A stretch of DNA of 64,000 nt from Pleomorphomonas diazotrophica (GCF_002844595.1 NZ_PJNW01000002.1:1054001-1118000), one strand, 5' to 3'; positions 1 through 7,995 are shown, numbered from the stretch's first letter. Notes: generated by a model not told the origin, from the letters alone. Numbers and translations: made by a program.

Positions 1-726
1 CGCCGCCTTGCCGGGGTTGTAGGCCCAGCCGGGGTCGATGCCGTCCGGCACCCGGGTAACTTCGCCGGTCCGCGTGTTGACAAAGTCGCGGAAGGTATCC
101 TGCGGCGGCTCAAACTTCAGGACCTCGCCTTCGCGCTTTAGGCGATCGATGTCGCGCTGGCTGAGGCTCTGCAGAGTGCAGCGGCATCCCCAGCCGCAGG
201 GCGGCGCCCAGGTGTCCCAGTAGGGATGGTCGACCGGCAGCACCAGATTGTGCCGGGCCCGGTGCGCCGGCCGCGTCCGCTCGTCCAGGATGGCGACATA
301 GCGGAGGAAGGGCCGGCTGGCCTTGTTGCGCTCGAAGGCCGACCAGTGGCCGGCGGCGTAGGACACCCTCAAGTTGGTTTCAAAGATGGTTTTGAGGCGC
401 TTCAGGCTGCCGAGCTGGACGACGCGCTCCTCGCCGGTGAGCGGGTCGGTGGCGAGCTTGCGACCCCACCACCCCTTATCTGTCAGCACCGGCCGCAGCG
501 ACCGCGAGAACTCCTCGAGGGTCTTGCCGTCGGCGAGCGCCGCCGTCATCGCCTTGTCGATGTCGGTGAGAATGTCGAAGCCGGCCGACTTGGCGACGGT
601 GAAGGCCTCGGCATGGTCCTGCTCGAACAGATCCTGCCAGTTGAAACTCTCGGTCAGGTTCTTTCGCCGGCGGCCGTAGGCGGCGATCGCCTCGGCCGGC
701 GCCAGGGGCTTCAGCACTACCGCCAT
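1..726 (-). CDS. Phage head morphogenesis protein, Mu gp30/F family (3' part missing)
   Basis: The minus-strand frame is open from an ATG at 726 to the window edge (242 codons, no stop), so only the N-terminal part is present. It has the Mu F-like minor head motif: near residues 150-195 a stretch with DERTRPAHRARH is followed by the Cys-rich signature PPCGWGCRCTLQSLSQRD, typical of SPP1 gp7 / Mu gpF proteins, which sit in the capsid near the portal. The start lies 1 bp after the portal gene stop, so it is translated from the same head operon. In Mu the next genes would be protease/scaffold and major head subunit, presumably left of the window. Confidence 0.9.
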   Translation of the reverse strand, partial: MAVVLKPLAPAEAIAAYGRRRKNLTESFNWQDLFEQDHAEAFTVAKSAGFDILTDIDKAMTAALADGKTLEEFSRSLRPVLTDKGWWGRKLATDPLTGEERVVQLGSLKRLKTIFETNLRVSYAAGHWSAFERNKASRPFLRYVAILDERTRPAHRARHNLVLPVDHPYWDTWAPPCGWGCRCTLQSLSQRDIDRLKREGEVLKFEPPQDTFRDFVNTRTGEVTRVPDGIDPGWAYNPGKAA

Positions 727-727
727 G

Positions 728-2299
728 TCAGCCCTCGTCGCTCAAGGGCTCGTCGGCCTCGCCGGCGAGGCGCGCGGCGAACATCAGCCGCGCCAACAGC
801 TCGGCCATCGCGTCGGTGCCCATCCCCCGGAAATGATCGGCCAGGATCCGCCGTGCCTCCTCGGGCGATCCGGCCGCGCCGATCTTCGCCTCCAGGCCGT
901 CGATCATCGGAGAGACCATTTCCTCCCAGCCGTCGTCGACGCTGACGATTACCGCGTCGTCGATCGCGTCGGTGGGCGGCGCGCTCGCCCTCTGCGCCGA
1001 CGTCTTGGCGGCAGGCGGCATTGGAGGATCTTGGTTATCGGGTTTGCCGTCGGACACGGGCGGCTGCGCCGACGGTCGCAGGATTTCTTCCTCGGGCTTC
1101 GGCTCGACTATGCCGAGCTTGTCGTAGATCGTCGCCACACCGACGCGCAGGCCAAACGGCACCATCTTGGCGATGTTGCTGGTCAGCTTGTCGACGTCGA
1201 CCTCGTCCGGCCGGCCGATGCGGATCTTCGGATACTTCCGGCGCGGTCCGCGATTGAGATCGATCAGCGGGCGCACCAAGTCGCGGTTGAGCGTTGCCGC
1301 CAGTTGCTTCGCGTCCGATCGCTCGATGTCCTCGCGAACGCCGTCGTGGATCTTGCCCACGGCATAGCCGCCGGCGATCGCGTCGGTGGTGCCGGTCTGG
1401 CCAAGCACCAGCTTGCTCACCTGTCGATCGAGCCAGTCGGCGCGCTTCTCGTAGAGCTCGTGGCTACCCTGCACGTCGGCCTTGATGAACTCGATTAGCA
1501 TGCTCTCGGGCACGATCGCCGAGTAGTCGGTTCCGATGTTGGTCACGGCTTCCAGCAGGATGTCCTTGTCCGCGTCCGAGGTGCCCTCGCCGTACTTGCC
1601 GAGCCGCAGCGGCTGGCCGTAGGCCTCGCAGAAGATCGCCCAGTCCTTGGTGGTGAACGCCTTGAACAGGTAGGTCCAGGCAACGGCACGTGCGATGCCG
1701 CCACGGATCGGCAGGCCGCTTTTCACCTTGGCCGTGTGCCAGATCCATTTGTAAGGCGCCAGGGGCAGATTGACGGCGCTGTCTCTCAGGTAAGGGGTCT
1801 CGCCGTCGACCAGGTCGAACGTGAACCAGGTCGGGTCGCGCCACTTCAGCGCCTTCGGCATCCATTGCCGCTCCGACGTGTCCCAGATGATTTCCGTCCC
1901 GGAAAAGCCCTTGCCGGTGGCGTCGAGGATGTCGATCAGCTCGGTCTCGAACTCGTCCCGCTCGGTCACTTCGCGAACCAGCGCGGCATCGGCTAGGCTC
2001 TCTGCGTCTTCGCCAGCCGGCTTGATGGTGATTTCAAGTCCGGCGACCTGGCGCTTTCGGATGCCGAGTACGCCGGCGTAATGAAGGTCGCGCTCCTCCA
2101 TGTCCTCGGCCAACGCCAGATAGCCTTCCGGATCGCCCAGCACCGCCTGCTTCATCAGCCGGGCAAGGCGCCCCGGCGTCAAACCGGCTGCCTGGTCATA
2201 AGCGCGCGGCCTCCTCACGCTCGCGACCGTCGGCCCGCCCTGTTCCTTCTTGAGCGCCGCCATGTCGATCGGGCGCTCATACTGATCGAGCAACGGCAT
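728..2299 (-). CDS. Portal protein, Mu gp29-like (DUF935)
   Basis: The product is 523 aa and matches the DUF935 portal family, the ring through which Mu DNA is packaged. Typical segments are visible: YLALAEDMEERDLHYAGVL near residue 65, and a charged C-terminal part. The open frame runs on upstream to 2446, but the ATG at 2299 (product starts MPLLDQYERPIDM) overlaps the terminase stop as ATGA, and the upstream extension is only Arg-rich shadow of the terminase gene. A low-complexity Pro/Ala stretch follows near residue 420. It lies between terminase and gp30, the canonical Mu order. Confidence 0.93.
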   Translation of the reverse strand: MPLLDQYERPIDMAALKKEQGGPTVASVRRPRAYDQAAGLTPGRLARLMKQAVLGDPEGYLALAEDMEERDLHYAGVLGIRKRQVAGLEITIKPAGEDAESLADAALVREVTERDEFETELIDILDATGKGFSGTEIIWDTSERQWMPKALKWRDPTWFTFDLVDGETPYLRDSAVNLPLAPYKWIWHTAKVKSGLPIRGGIARAVAWTYLFKAFTTKDWAIFCEAYGQPLRLGKYGEGTSDADKDILLEAVTNIGTDYSAIVPESMLIEFIKADVQGSHELYEKRADWLDRQVSKLVLGQTGTTDAIAGGYAVGKIHDGVREDIERSDAKQLAATLNRDLVRPLIDLNRGPRRKYPKIRIGRPDEVDVDKLTSNIAKMVPFGLRVGVATIYDKLGIVEPKPEEEILRPSAQPPVSDGKPDNQDPPMPPAAKTSAQRASAPPTDAIDDAVIVSVDDGWEEMVSPMIDGLEAKIGAAGSPEEARRILADHFRGMGTDAMAELLARLMFAARLAGEADEPLSDEG

Positions 2300-4005
2300 C
2301 AGAATGTTCCTTTCGAACGGCGATAACGAGAAAGGCGCTGGCGGCCGAAACGTGAATCGGCGGTGTCGTCGAGGCTCGCGCTGTCCCGCGCCTCGTCGAA
2401 CTTCGATTGCTTGGTTTCGGCGCGCCGATAGGAAAACTCCTGCCACGGCCTATCCGACGCATAGTGCGCCAGCACCGCCGCGATCGCCGCGTCGCCGTGG
2501 CGCTTGCGTTTCTTGGCGCTGACTGCGCCTTCGCCGCGTTCGTTTGTGCGAAGCGTCGAGAGACGCGCCACGCCGTCGACGAGCTTGATGGCGCTGAAGT
2601 CGCCCTGCACGTCGGCGTGCCGGGGCAGCGACATGCCGACACCTTCGAGGGTGCGTTTGAGCGGCGGCATGTTGATCCGATACCAGTCGATCGAGAACTT
2701 GATCTGTTCGACGCGGCTCATGCCGAACTTCTGGGCAGTCTTTTCGGCCAACGATGCTCCGTTGCCGCCGGCATCCATCGCGCCCTTGACCAGGCGCGGC
2801 AGGCGCTTGCAGATCCAGAACACAACCTGCTCCTGCTGGTCGAACGGAATGTTCCGCATCTCCAGGATGAACGGCGTCTGTTTGAACAGCGTGTCCTCGA
2901 TCTGCACCGGCCAGAACACGCTGAGGTCGGCCACGCGGCCGAAGTCCATGCCGAAGGCGGTCCGCAGCTTCGGATTGAGCCGTTCCAGCAAGGGAGCGAC
3001 GTCGCGCTCCAGGAACTCCATCGCCGCCGCCCGGCGCTGCTCCTCGGGGCGCGCCGCGAACTCCGTCGGCATCTCCCAGCGCACGACAGGGATCTCCGAC
3101 CTCATGCAGTTGGAGATCACGCCCGGCAAGATCCACGAGCCAGACCCCTCCGACGGAATGCAGAACAGCTCCTCGTCGGCGGCCTCGTCATAGTCGGCGA
3201 TGACGCCGGCGCGCCATTCGGCCTCCTTCTCGATGCTCCACTCTTCGCCCTTGCGCTGACAAATGCGCTGATAAAGCCCGCCCTCCAAGGCGTCATCAAA
3301 GTCGATACGAACCAGGCCATACGGCAGCCGGCCGGCCCTGATGTCCTCGATCTTGCGGTTGAAGGGGTTGGCCTGGCCGTCATGGGTGGAGATGACCACC
3401 ACCATGCCGCCCCAGATCGTGAGCGCGATCGCAGCCTTCATCAGCTCTTCGAGATCATCGTGGAAGGCGGCTTCGTCGATGATGACATAGCCGGCCTTGC
3501 CGCGCAGCGAGCGCGGCGACGACGGTAGCGCCACGACTTCAAAGCCAGATGCAAACTTGATCCGGAAGGCCTTGATTTGGCGAGTTTCCTTGGTTTTCGG
3601 GTCGTAGTCATCGAAAACCCACTCGCCGGCCTCGATCGCCACCTCGGCAACGAGCTTTGCCCACATGCCGACGACGTCGATGAACTCCCTTGCCATCTCG
3701 AGGTTGTAGCCGATGTACCAGACGTCCATGCCGCCGGCCTTGGCCTCGGCGCCGGCGACGAGGGCAGCGTCCAGCGCAAACGCCCAAGTCAGCCCGGTGC
3801 GGCGCGACTTTTCGATGAAGGTGACGGAGTATTGCAGGCGTGTCCGGATCGACTGCTTCTGGTAGGGAAGCAGAACGTCCATAACCGGAAGCATCGCCAG
3901 CTCGGGCGGCAGCCCGTAGAGCGACTGCCGCCGAAGCTCTGCCCACTCTTCCTCGGTAATCGCCCGGCCGACCTTGAAGTCGTCGCCATCGGGAAGCGCG
4001 CTCAT
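2299..4005 (-). CDS. Terminase large subunit, Mu gp28-like
   Basis: The 568-aa product is the packaging motor ATPase-nuclease. An ATP-binding region with EKSRRTGLTWA near residue 70 is the Mu gp28 version of Walker A. VIIDEAAFHDD near residue 175 is Walker B plus the catalytic acid. FGMDFGRVADLSVFWP near residue 355 starts the RNase H-like nuclease domain with its metal-binding Asp. The ATG at 4005 overlaps the preceding stop (TGATG) and has AAGGAGG four bases upstream, better than the GTG one codon earlier at 4008. Its stop overlaps the portal start, so small terminase, large terminase and portal are translationally coupled. Confidence 0.95.
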   Translation of the reverse strand: MSALPDGDDFKVGRAITEEEWAELRRQSLYGLPPELAMLPVMDVLLPYQKQSIRTRLQYSVTFIEKSRRTGLTWAFALDAALVAGAEAKAGGMDVWYIGYNLEMAREFIDVVGMWAKLVAEVAIEAGEWVFDDYDPKTKETRQIKAFRIKFASGFEVVALPSSPRSLRGKAGYVIIDEAAFHDDLEELMKAAIALTIWGGMVVVISTHDGQANPFNRKIEDIRAGRLPYGLVRIDFDDALEGGLYQRICQRKGEEWSIEKEAEWRAGVIADYDEAADEELFCIPSEGSGSWILPGVISNCMRSEIPVVRWEMPTEFAARPEEQRRAAAMEFLERDVAPLLERLNPKLRTAFGMDFGRVADLSVFWPVQIEDTLFKQTPFILEMRNIPFDQQEQVVFWICKRLPRLVKGAMDAGGNGASLAEKTAQKFGMSRVEQIKFSIDWYRINMPPLKRTLEGVGMSLPRHADVQGDFSAIKLVDGVARLSTLRTNERGEGAVSAKKRKRHGDAAIAAVLAHYASDRPWQEFSYRRAETKQSKFDEARDSASLDDTADSRFGRQRLSRYRRSKGTF

Positions 4006-4610
4006 CACACCTCCTTGTCGATGCCGAGTTCAGTCCTGAAGCGCTTGACGATGTCGCGGGACATGCCGGTCTTGCCTGTGACCTTCTCGATGGCGGCACT
4101 GGCCTTTTCGAGCTTCTCGTCCACTTCCTTTGCCAGTTGGCGCCGGCGGTTGCTCGAGACGGTTTGCGCCTGGCTGGCGGCCGCCAGGGCTCTCGCCAGT
4201 TCCATCGCGCCTTTCGGGTCGATACCCGCTTCGCCGGCTTCGGTCAGCACCTCAAACACCAGGGTCTTGATCGCCTCGGCGGCAATGACGGTGAGATTGT
4301 CGGACGAGTCGGGGTCAAACTTCTCAGCGAGGGTCGCGGCGATCTCGCGCGTCTGATCGAGGCGGCGACTGACGGTGGCGAGCTTGATCGAGTGCCGGTT
4401 GAACGCCGAGAAACTCGGAATGGTGAAATCCAGCTCGCCCCTGTGCTCCGCCGCGAGCTGCTCCAGCTTGAGGACGAACTCCTCGTAGATCTCCGTCTGC
4501 GTGCGGTTGCGGTCGCGCAGTTGCTCGGCCGCCCAGGCGATGACCGGCGAACACTCCTCGGGCAGCAGCTCTATGCCGGACAGCCGGCCCCGGCCGGCGC
4601 GCGCGGCCAT
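4005..4610 (-). CDS. Small terminase-like protein, Mu gp27 (DUF3486)
   Basis: The 201-aa product carries the DUF3486 pattern: N-terminal GRGRLSGIELLPEE, a TQTEIYEEF helix, and SAFNRHSIKLATVSRRLDQTRE. This family is Mu gp27, thought to act as the DNA-recognising partner of the gp28 terminase. The rest is predicted helical and ends in a basic HTH-like segment (MSRDIVKRFRTELGI). The ATG at 4610 overlaps the upstream stop (TGATG); a GTG one codon earlier is the alternative. The stop overlaps the large terminase start. Confidence 0.9.
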   Translation of the reverse strand: MAARAGRGRLSGIELLPEECSPVIAWAAEQLRDRNRTQTEIYEEFVLKLEQLAAEHRGELDFTIPSFSAFNRHSIKLATVSRRLDQTREIAATLAEKFDPDSSDNLTVIAAEAIKTLVFEVLTEAGEAGIDPKGAMELARALAAASQAQTVSSNRRRQLAKEVDEKLEKASAAIEKVTGKTGMSRDIVKRFRTELGIDKEV

Positions 4611-4912
4611 CACACCCTCGGCAGACTGGGGCGCTTCACCCCGTCGAGAAAGGCTCGGCGGTCGACATGGTCCTGGCCGCGCTGGGTGAGCTGCCCCACC
4701 AGCACGGTGCCAGCCTCGGTGACCTCGATCGCGCCGAGCTGCTCAAGAGACCGCATCTCGGCCTGCACCCACTCGCGTGTGCGGGTGATGCCATAGGCCT
4801 CCATGTTCTGGCGCAGAAGCTCGGAGTTCAGACGGCCGCCCGGCTCTCCGGAGAGTGTCCTGAGGATGATGAGGCGCGCCTCCTCACGGATGATCCTGTC
4901 CATGTCGCCCAT
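4610..4912 (-). CDS. Small winged-helix phage protein of the Mu head operon (VpaChn25_0724-like)
   Basis: The 100-aa product starts MGDMDRIIREEARLIILRTL and reads as one winged helix: an N-terminal helix, GRLNSELLRQNMEAYGITRTREWVQAEMRSLEQLGAI as the HTH, then the wing (TVLVGQLTQRG). Proteins of this size and pattern sit immediately upstream of gp27 in Mu-like phages (in Mu, gp26). The role is unknown; DNA binding during packaging or late control is plausible. The ATG at 4912 is preferred over an upstream extension to 4978, which is low-complexity and overlaps the DUF2730 gene. Confidence 0.8.
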   Translation of the reverse strand: MGDMDRIIREEARLIILRTLSGEPGGRLNSELLRQNMEAYGITRTREWVQAEMRSLEQLGAIEVTEAGTVLVGQLTQRGQDHVDRRAFLDGVKRPSLPRV

Positions 4913-4913
4913 G

Positions 4914-5216
4914 TCACTTGCCTTGCTTGAGGAGCCACTGTTCCAGTCTGTCCGAGGTCGCGGCTGCGGACTCCACATGTGCTGTCAGCGCCTTCAGATC
5001 GCCCCGCATTTCGGACACGCTGAGTGCCAGCTGGTGGAAGGTCTCGGTGTCGGGCAGATGGGCCAGGTCGTTCTCCACCTTTGCCAACCTCACGCTGATA
5101 TCGTCGACGCGCGATGAAACCGCCTTGGTCGGGCTGGTCAGCAGCACCCAAACGGCTGTCGCCATTGACAACAAGGCTGCGGCCGGCCCGGCCCAGATCC
5201 TCAGTTCTTCCATCAT
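4914..5216 (-). CDS. DUF2730-type membrane-anchored coiled-coil protein (Mu gp25-like)
   Basis: The 100-aa product starts MMEELRIWAG and has one N-terminal membrane helix (about residues 8-28). A long amphipathic coiled coil follows (about 35-95; heptads such as VDDISVRLAKVENDLAHL). This matches DUF2730, encoded between lysis and terminase genes in Mu-like phages; its function is unknown. The start overlaps the preceding stop as ATGATG; the second ATG at 5213 is equally possible. The frame upstream to 5252 is shadow of the zinc-finger gene. Confidence 0.82.
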   Translation of the reverse strand: MMEELRIWAGPAAALLSMATAVWVLLTSPTKAVSSRVDDISVRLAKVENDLAHLPDTETFHQLALSVSEMRGDLKALTAHVESAAATSDRLEQWLLKQGK

Positions 5217-5431
5217 TTGGCGAGCCTCTCCGCCTCGTAGAATTCCTGGCATTCGATGCAGCGCTTCGCCCAGGGCGCGGCGATGCGGCGGTCCGCCGGA
5301 ATGGCGTCGCCGCAGTCGATGCAGTTCTCGGTGCCCGGCGCTGCCACGGCGGCCTTGGCCGCGTCGATCCGCTTCTGGCGCTCCGCTTCAACACGCTCTT
5401 CGGCTTGCTGCTTCAGCTCTTCGACGTTCAC
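5213..5431 (-). CDS. TraR/DksA-family C4 zinc-finger protein
   Basis: The 72-aa product is an N-terminal charged helix (EELKQQAEERVEAERQKR) followed by a four-cysteine zinc finger, CIDCGDAIP...KRCIECQ. This is the arrangement of short TraR/Mu gp-type DksA homologues, which lack the long coiled coil of DksA but can bind the RNA polymerase secondary channel. It starts with GTG at 5431, overlaps the Rz1 stop (GTGA) and has GGAGGTGA upstream. A phage copy between lysis and head genes suggests modulation of host transcription in the lytic cycle, inferred from the family. Confidence 0.88.
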   Translation of the reverse strand: MNVEELKQQAEERVEAERQKRIDAAKAAVAAPGTENCIDCGDAIPADRRIAAPWAKRCIECQEFYEAERLAK

Positions 5432-5712
5432 GGGTCACCTCCGGCCGCGTCGATGGCGTCGATCGCCGCCCGCCGGCGCTGCTCGCAGATCCGAAGCGCG
5501 CCCCTGTCGCGGCCCCAGAGGGCCGTCGTCTCGGCTTCGCTGATTGCCCGGTCGGGCACGGTCACGGGGGCGGCGCACGGGCGGCGCGATTCCGCCGGCG
5601 CGGTCACCGTTACGGTCGCCTTGGCTTCCACCTTGGGAAGCTCGGGGATCGTTGAGCAGGCGGACGCGATCGCGACTGAGGCCGCAATCATCAGCGCCAG
5701 GCAGAGCCGCAT
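5428..5712 (-). CDS. Outer-membrane spanin lipoprotein (Rz1-like), nested in Rz
   Basis: The 94-aa product begins MRLCLALMIAASVAIASACS, a short signal sequence ending in a lipobox (ASAC), so it would be lipidated at Cys19. A Pro/Val-rich linker follows (STIPELPKVEAKATVTV), as usual in o-spanins. The gene lies almost wholly inside the Rz-like gene in another frame; only its last 7 bases extend past the Rz stop. GGAGG six bases before the ATG at 5712 supports independent translation. Spanins join the inner and outer membranes in the last step of lysis. Confidence 0.85.
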   Translation of the reverse strand: MRLCLALMIAASVAIASACSTIPELPKVEAKATVTVTAPAESRRPCAAPVTVPDRAISEAETTALWGRDRGALRICEQRRRAAIDAIDAAGGDP

Positions 5713-6007
5713 TCTGGGCCTCCATCTCGGCTTGTTGGTCTTTGACCTTGCGGTCGGCCTCGGCCAGTTCCGCGTCTTTCTGCGCCGCCATCCGGGCCAG
5801 CGAGAGCGCTGCGGCCGACACCTTGGCGTTGGCCTCGGCGATCTGGCCCTGCCAGTACGCGTCGCGGGCCGTCTTGGCCTCTTCCCGCGCCGTCTCGATC
5901 ATGCTGTTGAGCTTCGCGATGCCGAGGGCGAAAAGGGCCGCCGCCGCGAGCGCCACGGCGGCAGCGATGAGGAACGGCAGGGCTTTGCCGGTCATCCACG
6001 CAATCAT
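5435..6007 (-). CDS. Inner-membrane spanin (Rz-like)
   Basis: The 190-aa frame starts with a membrane helix (about residues 8-29, LPFLIAAAVALAAAALFALG). A periplasmic coiled coil runs to about residue 95 (REEAKTARDAYWQGQIAEAN onward), then a DDCGLSRDRVRLLN end typical of Rz proteins. The remaining ~75 residues are Arg/Gly/Pro-rich, as expected if that stretch is shaped by the overlapping Rz1 frame. The start overlaps the holin stop (ATGA). Order holin-Rz-Rz1 fits a lysis cassette. Confidence 0.85.
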   Translation of the reverse strand: MIAWMTGKALPFLIAAAVALAAAALFALGIAKLNSMIETAREEAKTARDAYWQGQIAEANAKVSAAALSLARMAAQKDAELAEADRKVKDQQAEMEAQNAALPGADDCGLSRDRVRLLNDPRASQGGSQGDRNGDRAGGIAPPVRRPRDRARPGNQRSRDDGPLGPRQGRASDLRAAPAGGDRRHRRGRR

Positions 6008-6279
6008 GGCCCGGCTCCCGGCTGGTCTCGCGCATGGAAAGGGGGCTCGGGCTCGCCGCGCTCCTGGCTGGCCGCGAAATCCTTGGAACCGTAGTGGCGA
6101 TGAATGCCCAGCGTGCCGCCGATCAGCAGCACCATGCTAGGCAAGGCGATGTTGGCGAAGGCAACGGCCTGGTCGGAACCGGTGACCGCGCCGAAGGCGA
6201 GCAGCACGATCACCGCCCAGGCCATGAAGCAGTTGAGCCAGATCGCGCGCTTGGTGGTCGAGTAGGTCGGGCGCTGCAT
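6004..6279 (-). CDS. Putative holin (two membrane helices)
   Basis: The 91-aa product has two hydrophobic segments, about residues 12-33 (AIWLNCFMAWAVIVLLAFGA) and 40-60 (FANIALPSMVLLIGGTLGI). The tail is charged and polar. No family was recognised, but size, topology and position directly between endolysin and spanin genes are those of a holin, which would release or activate the endolysin. The ATG at 6279 lies just after the endolysin stop; its own stop overlaps the Rz start. An antiholin is the main alternative. Confidence 0.7.
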   Translation of the reverse strand: MQRPTYSTTKRAIWLNCFMAWAVIVLLAFGAVTGSDQAVAFANIALPSMVLLIGGTLGIHRHYGSKDFAASQERGEPEPPFHARDQPGAGP

Positions 6280-6280
6280 G

Positions 6281-7000
6281 TCAGGCCTCGTTCTTGGAAA
6301 GGGGCGAACCGTCGGGTTTCAGCATCACGCGGATGCCGATCGGCGGCGTCACGGTGGTCGGCCAGCGGATCCCGCCTTCGACCAGGCGCTCCTTGGCGAT
6401 CCAGGTCAGCGAAACCGAGTTGGACTGATTGCCGCCGAGGACGCGGTAGGCCGTCATCGTCTCGCCGACATAGAGGCCGACGTGGCCGCCACCTTCGCGG
6501 CTGAACACCAGCACGGCGCCGAGGGACGGCACGTTGAGCCTCCGGCCGAACGATGCCCAGGCCTTGGCCGACAGTGGATTGGAGGGGAGCAGCTCGTCGG
6601 GCAGCGTCGCTCCCATCACATGAGCCATGAACAGGCCGCACCAGGGGATGTCGTCGTTCTTGAAGAAGCCCGCCACCCAGCCGCCGATCACCCTGGCCCA
6701 GCCCATGATCGTCGGGTTCGCTGCAGGGCCGGCGATCTCCTTCAGGCCCATGAACCGCCGCGCCTCGCGCAGCCAAACCGGCTCGGCCGGCGGTGAGACC
6801 GGATCGTCGCTGTCGGCGCGCAGCATCACCACGGTGGCGGTGTCGGCTTTGCCGGTCACCGCGAGGTGGCGCTTGACCTGAAATGCCTTCAGCGCGGCGA
6901 TGACGCCCCGGCCGTGGCTGTCGTCGGCAGCGCCCTTGTAGACGCCATGCGCCGTCAGGCGCTCGATCAGCCAAGCGTCAAAGCTCTGGGCACCCGCCAT
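6281..7000 (-). CDS. Endolysin: peptidoglycan-binding domain plus TIGR02594-type NlpC/P60-like peptidase
   Basis: The 239-aa product has an N-terminal peptidoglycan-binding-like segment (residues 5-60, WLIERLTAHGVYKGAADDSH and VIAALKAFQVKRHLAVTGKAD). The C-terminal domain has WLREARRFMGLKEIAG, a catalytic Cys in DDIPWCGLFMAHVM and His in GGGHVGLYVGE. That is the TIGR02594 pattern used by many alphaproteobacterial phages and gene transfer agents to cut peptidoglycan peptides. No signal peptide is visible, so release would need the holin. The ATG at 7000 has GAGGGG upstream. It is the first gene after the Mor-type activator, consistent with Mor-dependent late expression. Confidence 0.9.
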   Translation of the reverse strand: MAGAQSFDAWLIERLTAHGVYKGAADDSHGRGVIAALKAFQVKRHLAVTGKADTATVVMLRADSDDPVSPPAEPVWLREARRFMGLKEIAGPAANPTIMGWARVIGGWVAGFFKNDDIPWCGLFMAHVMGATLPDELLPSNPLSAKAWASFGRRLNVPSLGAVLVFSREGGGHVGLYVGETMTAYRVLGGNQSNSVSLTWIAKERLVEGGIRWPTTVTPPIGIRVMLKPDGSPLSKNEA

Positions 7001-7094
7001 TCTTGACCCCTCTTGAAATCCGCTGCAAACGGCGGTTTCATCGGGATCAAATCTCCATCAATTGTCGTGGCTGGTCCGTCCCCGCAAATGCGTT

Positions 7095-7124
7095 GGGGGC
7101 GGAACCGCTGCCGGATCCGCCCCC
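7095..7124 (-). terminator. Stem-loop directly after the mor-type gene
   Basis: GGGGGCGGA (7095-7103) pairs perfectly with TCCGCCCCC (7116-7124); two further G-C pairs sit inside a T-T mismatch. The hairpin begins right after the stop of the Mor-type gene at the end of the early operon. There is no U-tract in the leftward direction, so efficient intrinsic termination is uncertain. It may instead protect the early mRNA 3' end. Confidence 0.5.
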
Positions 7125-7502
7125 TTAGAACAGCTCAATCTGCCGTGTGTCCAAACGTCGTCGGCGTCCGCCGGGTGTCGCCTTGAGCTGGCGGGCCACT
7201 GTCGCAACGTCGACATGCAGCCGCCTGGCGATCTCCTGCTGTGCCAACCCGTCCCTGTAAAGGACCTGGCTGACCCAAGGTTTTGCCAGCGGTACCTTGA
7301 TCTTGCCGGCACCGAGGGCATGGCCCAAAGCGGCCGCCTGGTCAATCCCGACGATTTCAGACAGGGCCGACGTGCGCGGCGCGTATGCGAGGTCGATCAT
7401 TGATCCGCCGAGGGACAAGAAGACCTCCACGGCAAGCGCCTCGCCCAGGACATTCACCCAGGGCGCTGCATGCGCGGGAGGAGGAATGCGATCGTCCGTC
7501 AC
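7125..7502 (-). CDS. Mor-family transcription activator
   Basis: The 125-aa product fits the Mu Mor/C activator family. A dimerisation region contains two related repeats (EVFLSLGGSMIDLAYAPR and IDQAAALGHALGAGKIKVPL). A C-terminal HTH follows (VLYRDGLAQQEIARRLHVD then VATVARQL) with a basic tail. In Mu, Mor is the last early gene product and turns on the middle promoter. Here it is also the last gene before the lysis and head genes and is followed by a ~95-bp non-coding gap, where its target promoter would lie. The GTG at 7502 overlaps the upstream stop (GTGA). Confidence 0.85.
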   Translation of the reverse strand: MTDDRIPPPAHAAPWVNVLGEALAVEVFLSLGGSMIDLAYAPRTSALSEIVGIDQAAALGHALGAGKIKVPLAKPWVSQVLYRDGLAQQEIARRLHVDVATVARQLKATPGGRRRRLDTRQIELF

Positions 7503-7771
7503 GGCGCAGCCTCGGCGGGCGGCAGCGCCGGCGGCTGATCCTCGCGCCGGTAGAACAGTTGGTCGTGCCTGATGACGGTCACCAGTGTCTGCCCTTGGAA
7601 GATGAACTTTGCCTCCGGCCGCTTCACCAGAAAACGCGGGCCCATGGTCGCGCCAACCGCGGCGATCGGCCCCAACTGAGCGAGCAGCAGGTTACGGACA
7701 CTCTCGACGTCGAGGTTGTGCACGCGTTCGAGGTAGCGGACGAGAGCATGGTCGGTGATCCGAATGGTCAT
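7499..7771 (-). CDS. Hypothetical phage early protein with an HALVRYLERV motif
   Basis: The 90-aa product begins MTIRITDHALVRYLERVHNL and continues with beta-rich segments (PRFLVKRPEAKFIFQGQ, TLVTVIRHDQLFYRRED). The ITDHALxRYLER start recalls small DUF4258-like or BrnT-like proteins but is too short to assign. Starts at ATG 7771 with GGGAGA upstream; both ends overlap neighbours by 4 bp, so it is an ordinary member of the early operon. Function unknown. Confidence 0.72.
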   Translation of the reverse strand: MTIRITDHALVRYLERVHNLDVESVRNLLLAQLGPIAAVGATMGPRFLVKRPEAKFIFQGQTLVTVIRHDQLFYRREDQPPALPPAEAAP

Positions 7772-7995
7772 AGCGTCTCCCCCTTAGCCTTGGTGATGTA
7801 GCCAGGAAGCTTGCAGATCTGTGAGGCCAGGCGCCGCGCCATGTCCTTCGAGATCCGGCGTGTCGAGCGGCGGCGCTGCAGCTCATCTTCAAAGTGGATG
7901 TAGGCGAGCGTCTGACCCGAAGCGTCCCGAACCTCGAAGCTCTCTTTGTGCTCGATCGCCGTCCATGGGGTCGGCATGCGCTCTTGATCAGCCAT
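7768..7995 (-). CDS. Hypothetical small phage protein
   Basis: The 75-aa product starts MADQERMPTPWTAIEHKESF and contains EVRDASGQTLAYIHFEDE, followed by a basic helix (RRSTRRISKDMARRLASQIC). The form is an N-terminal beta-hairpin module plus a C-terminal helix, seen in several short alphaproteobacterial phage proteins of unknown role. The ATG at 7995 overlaps the 3' end of the methyltransferase gene; the longer frame to 8088 is basic shadow sequence. Confidence 0.68.
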   Translation of the reverse strand: MADQERMPTPWTAIEHKESFEVRDASGQTLAYIHFEDELQRRRSTRRISKDMARRLASQICKLPGYITKAKGETL

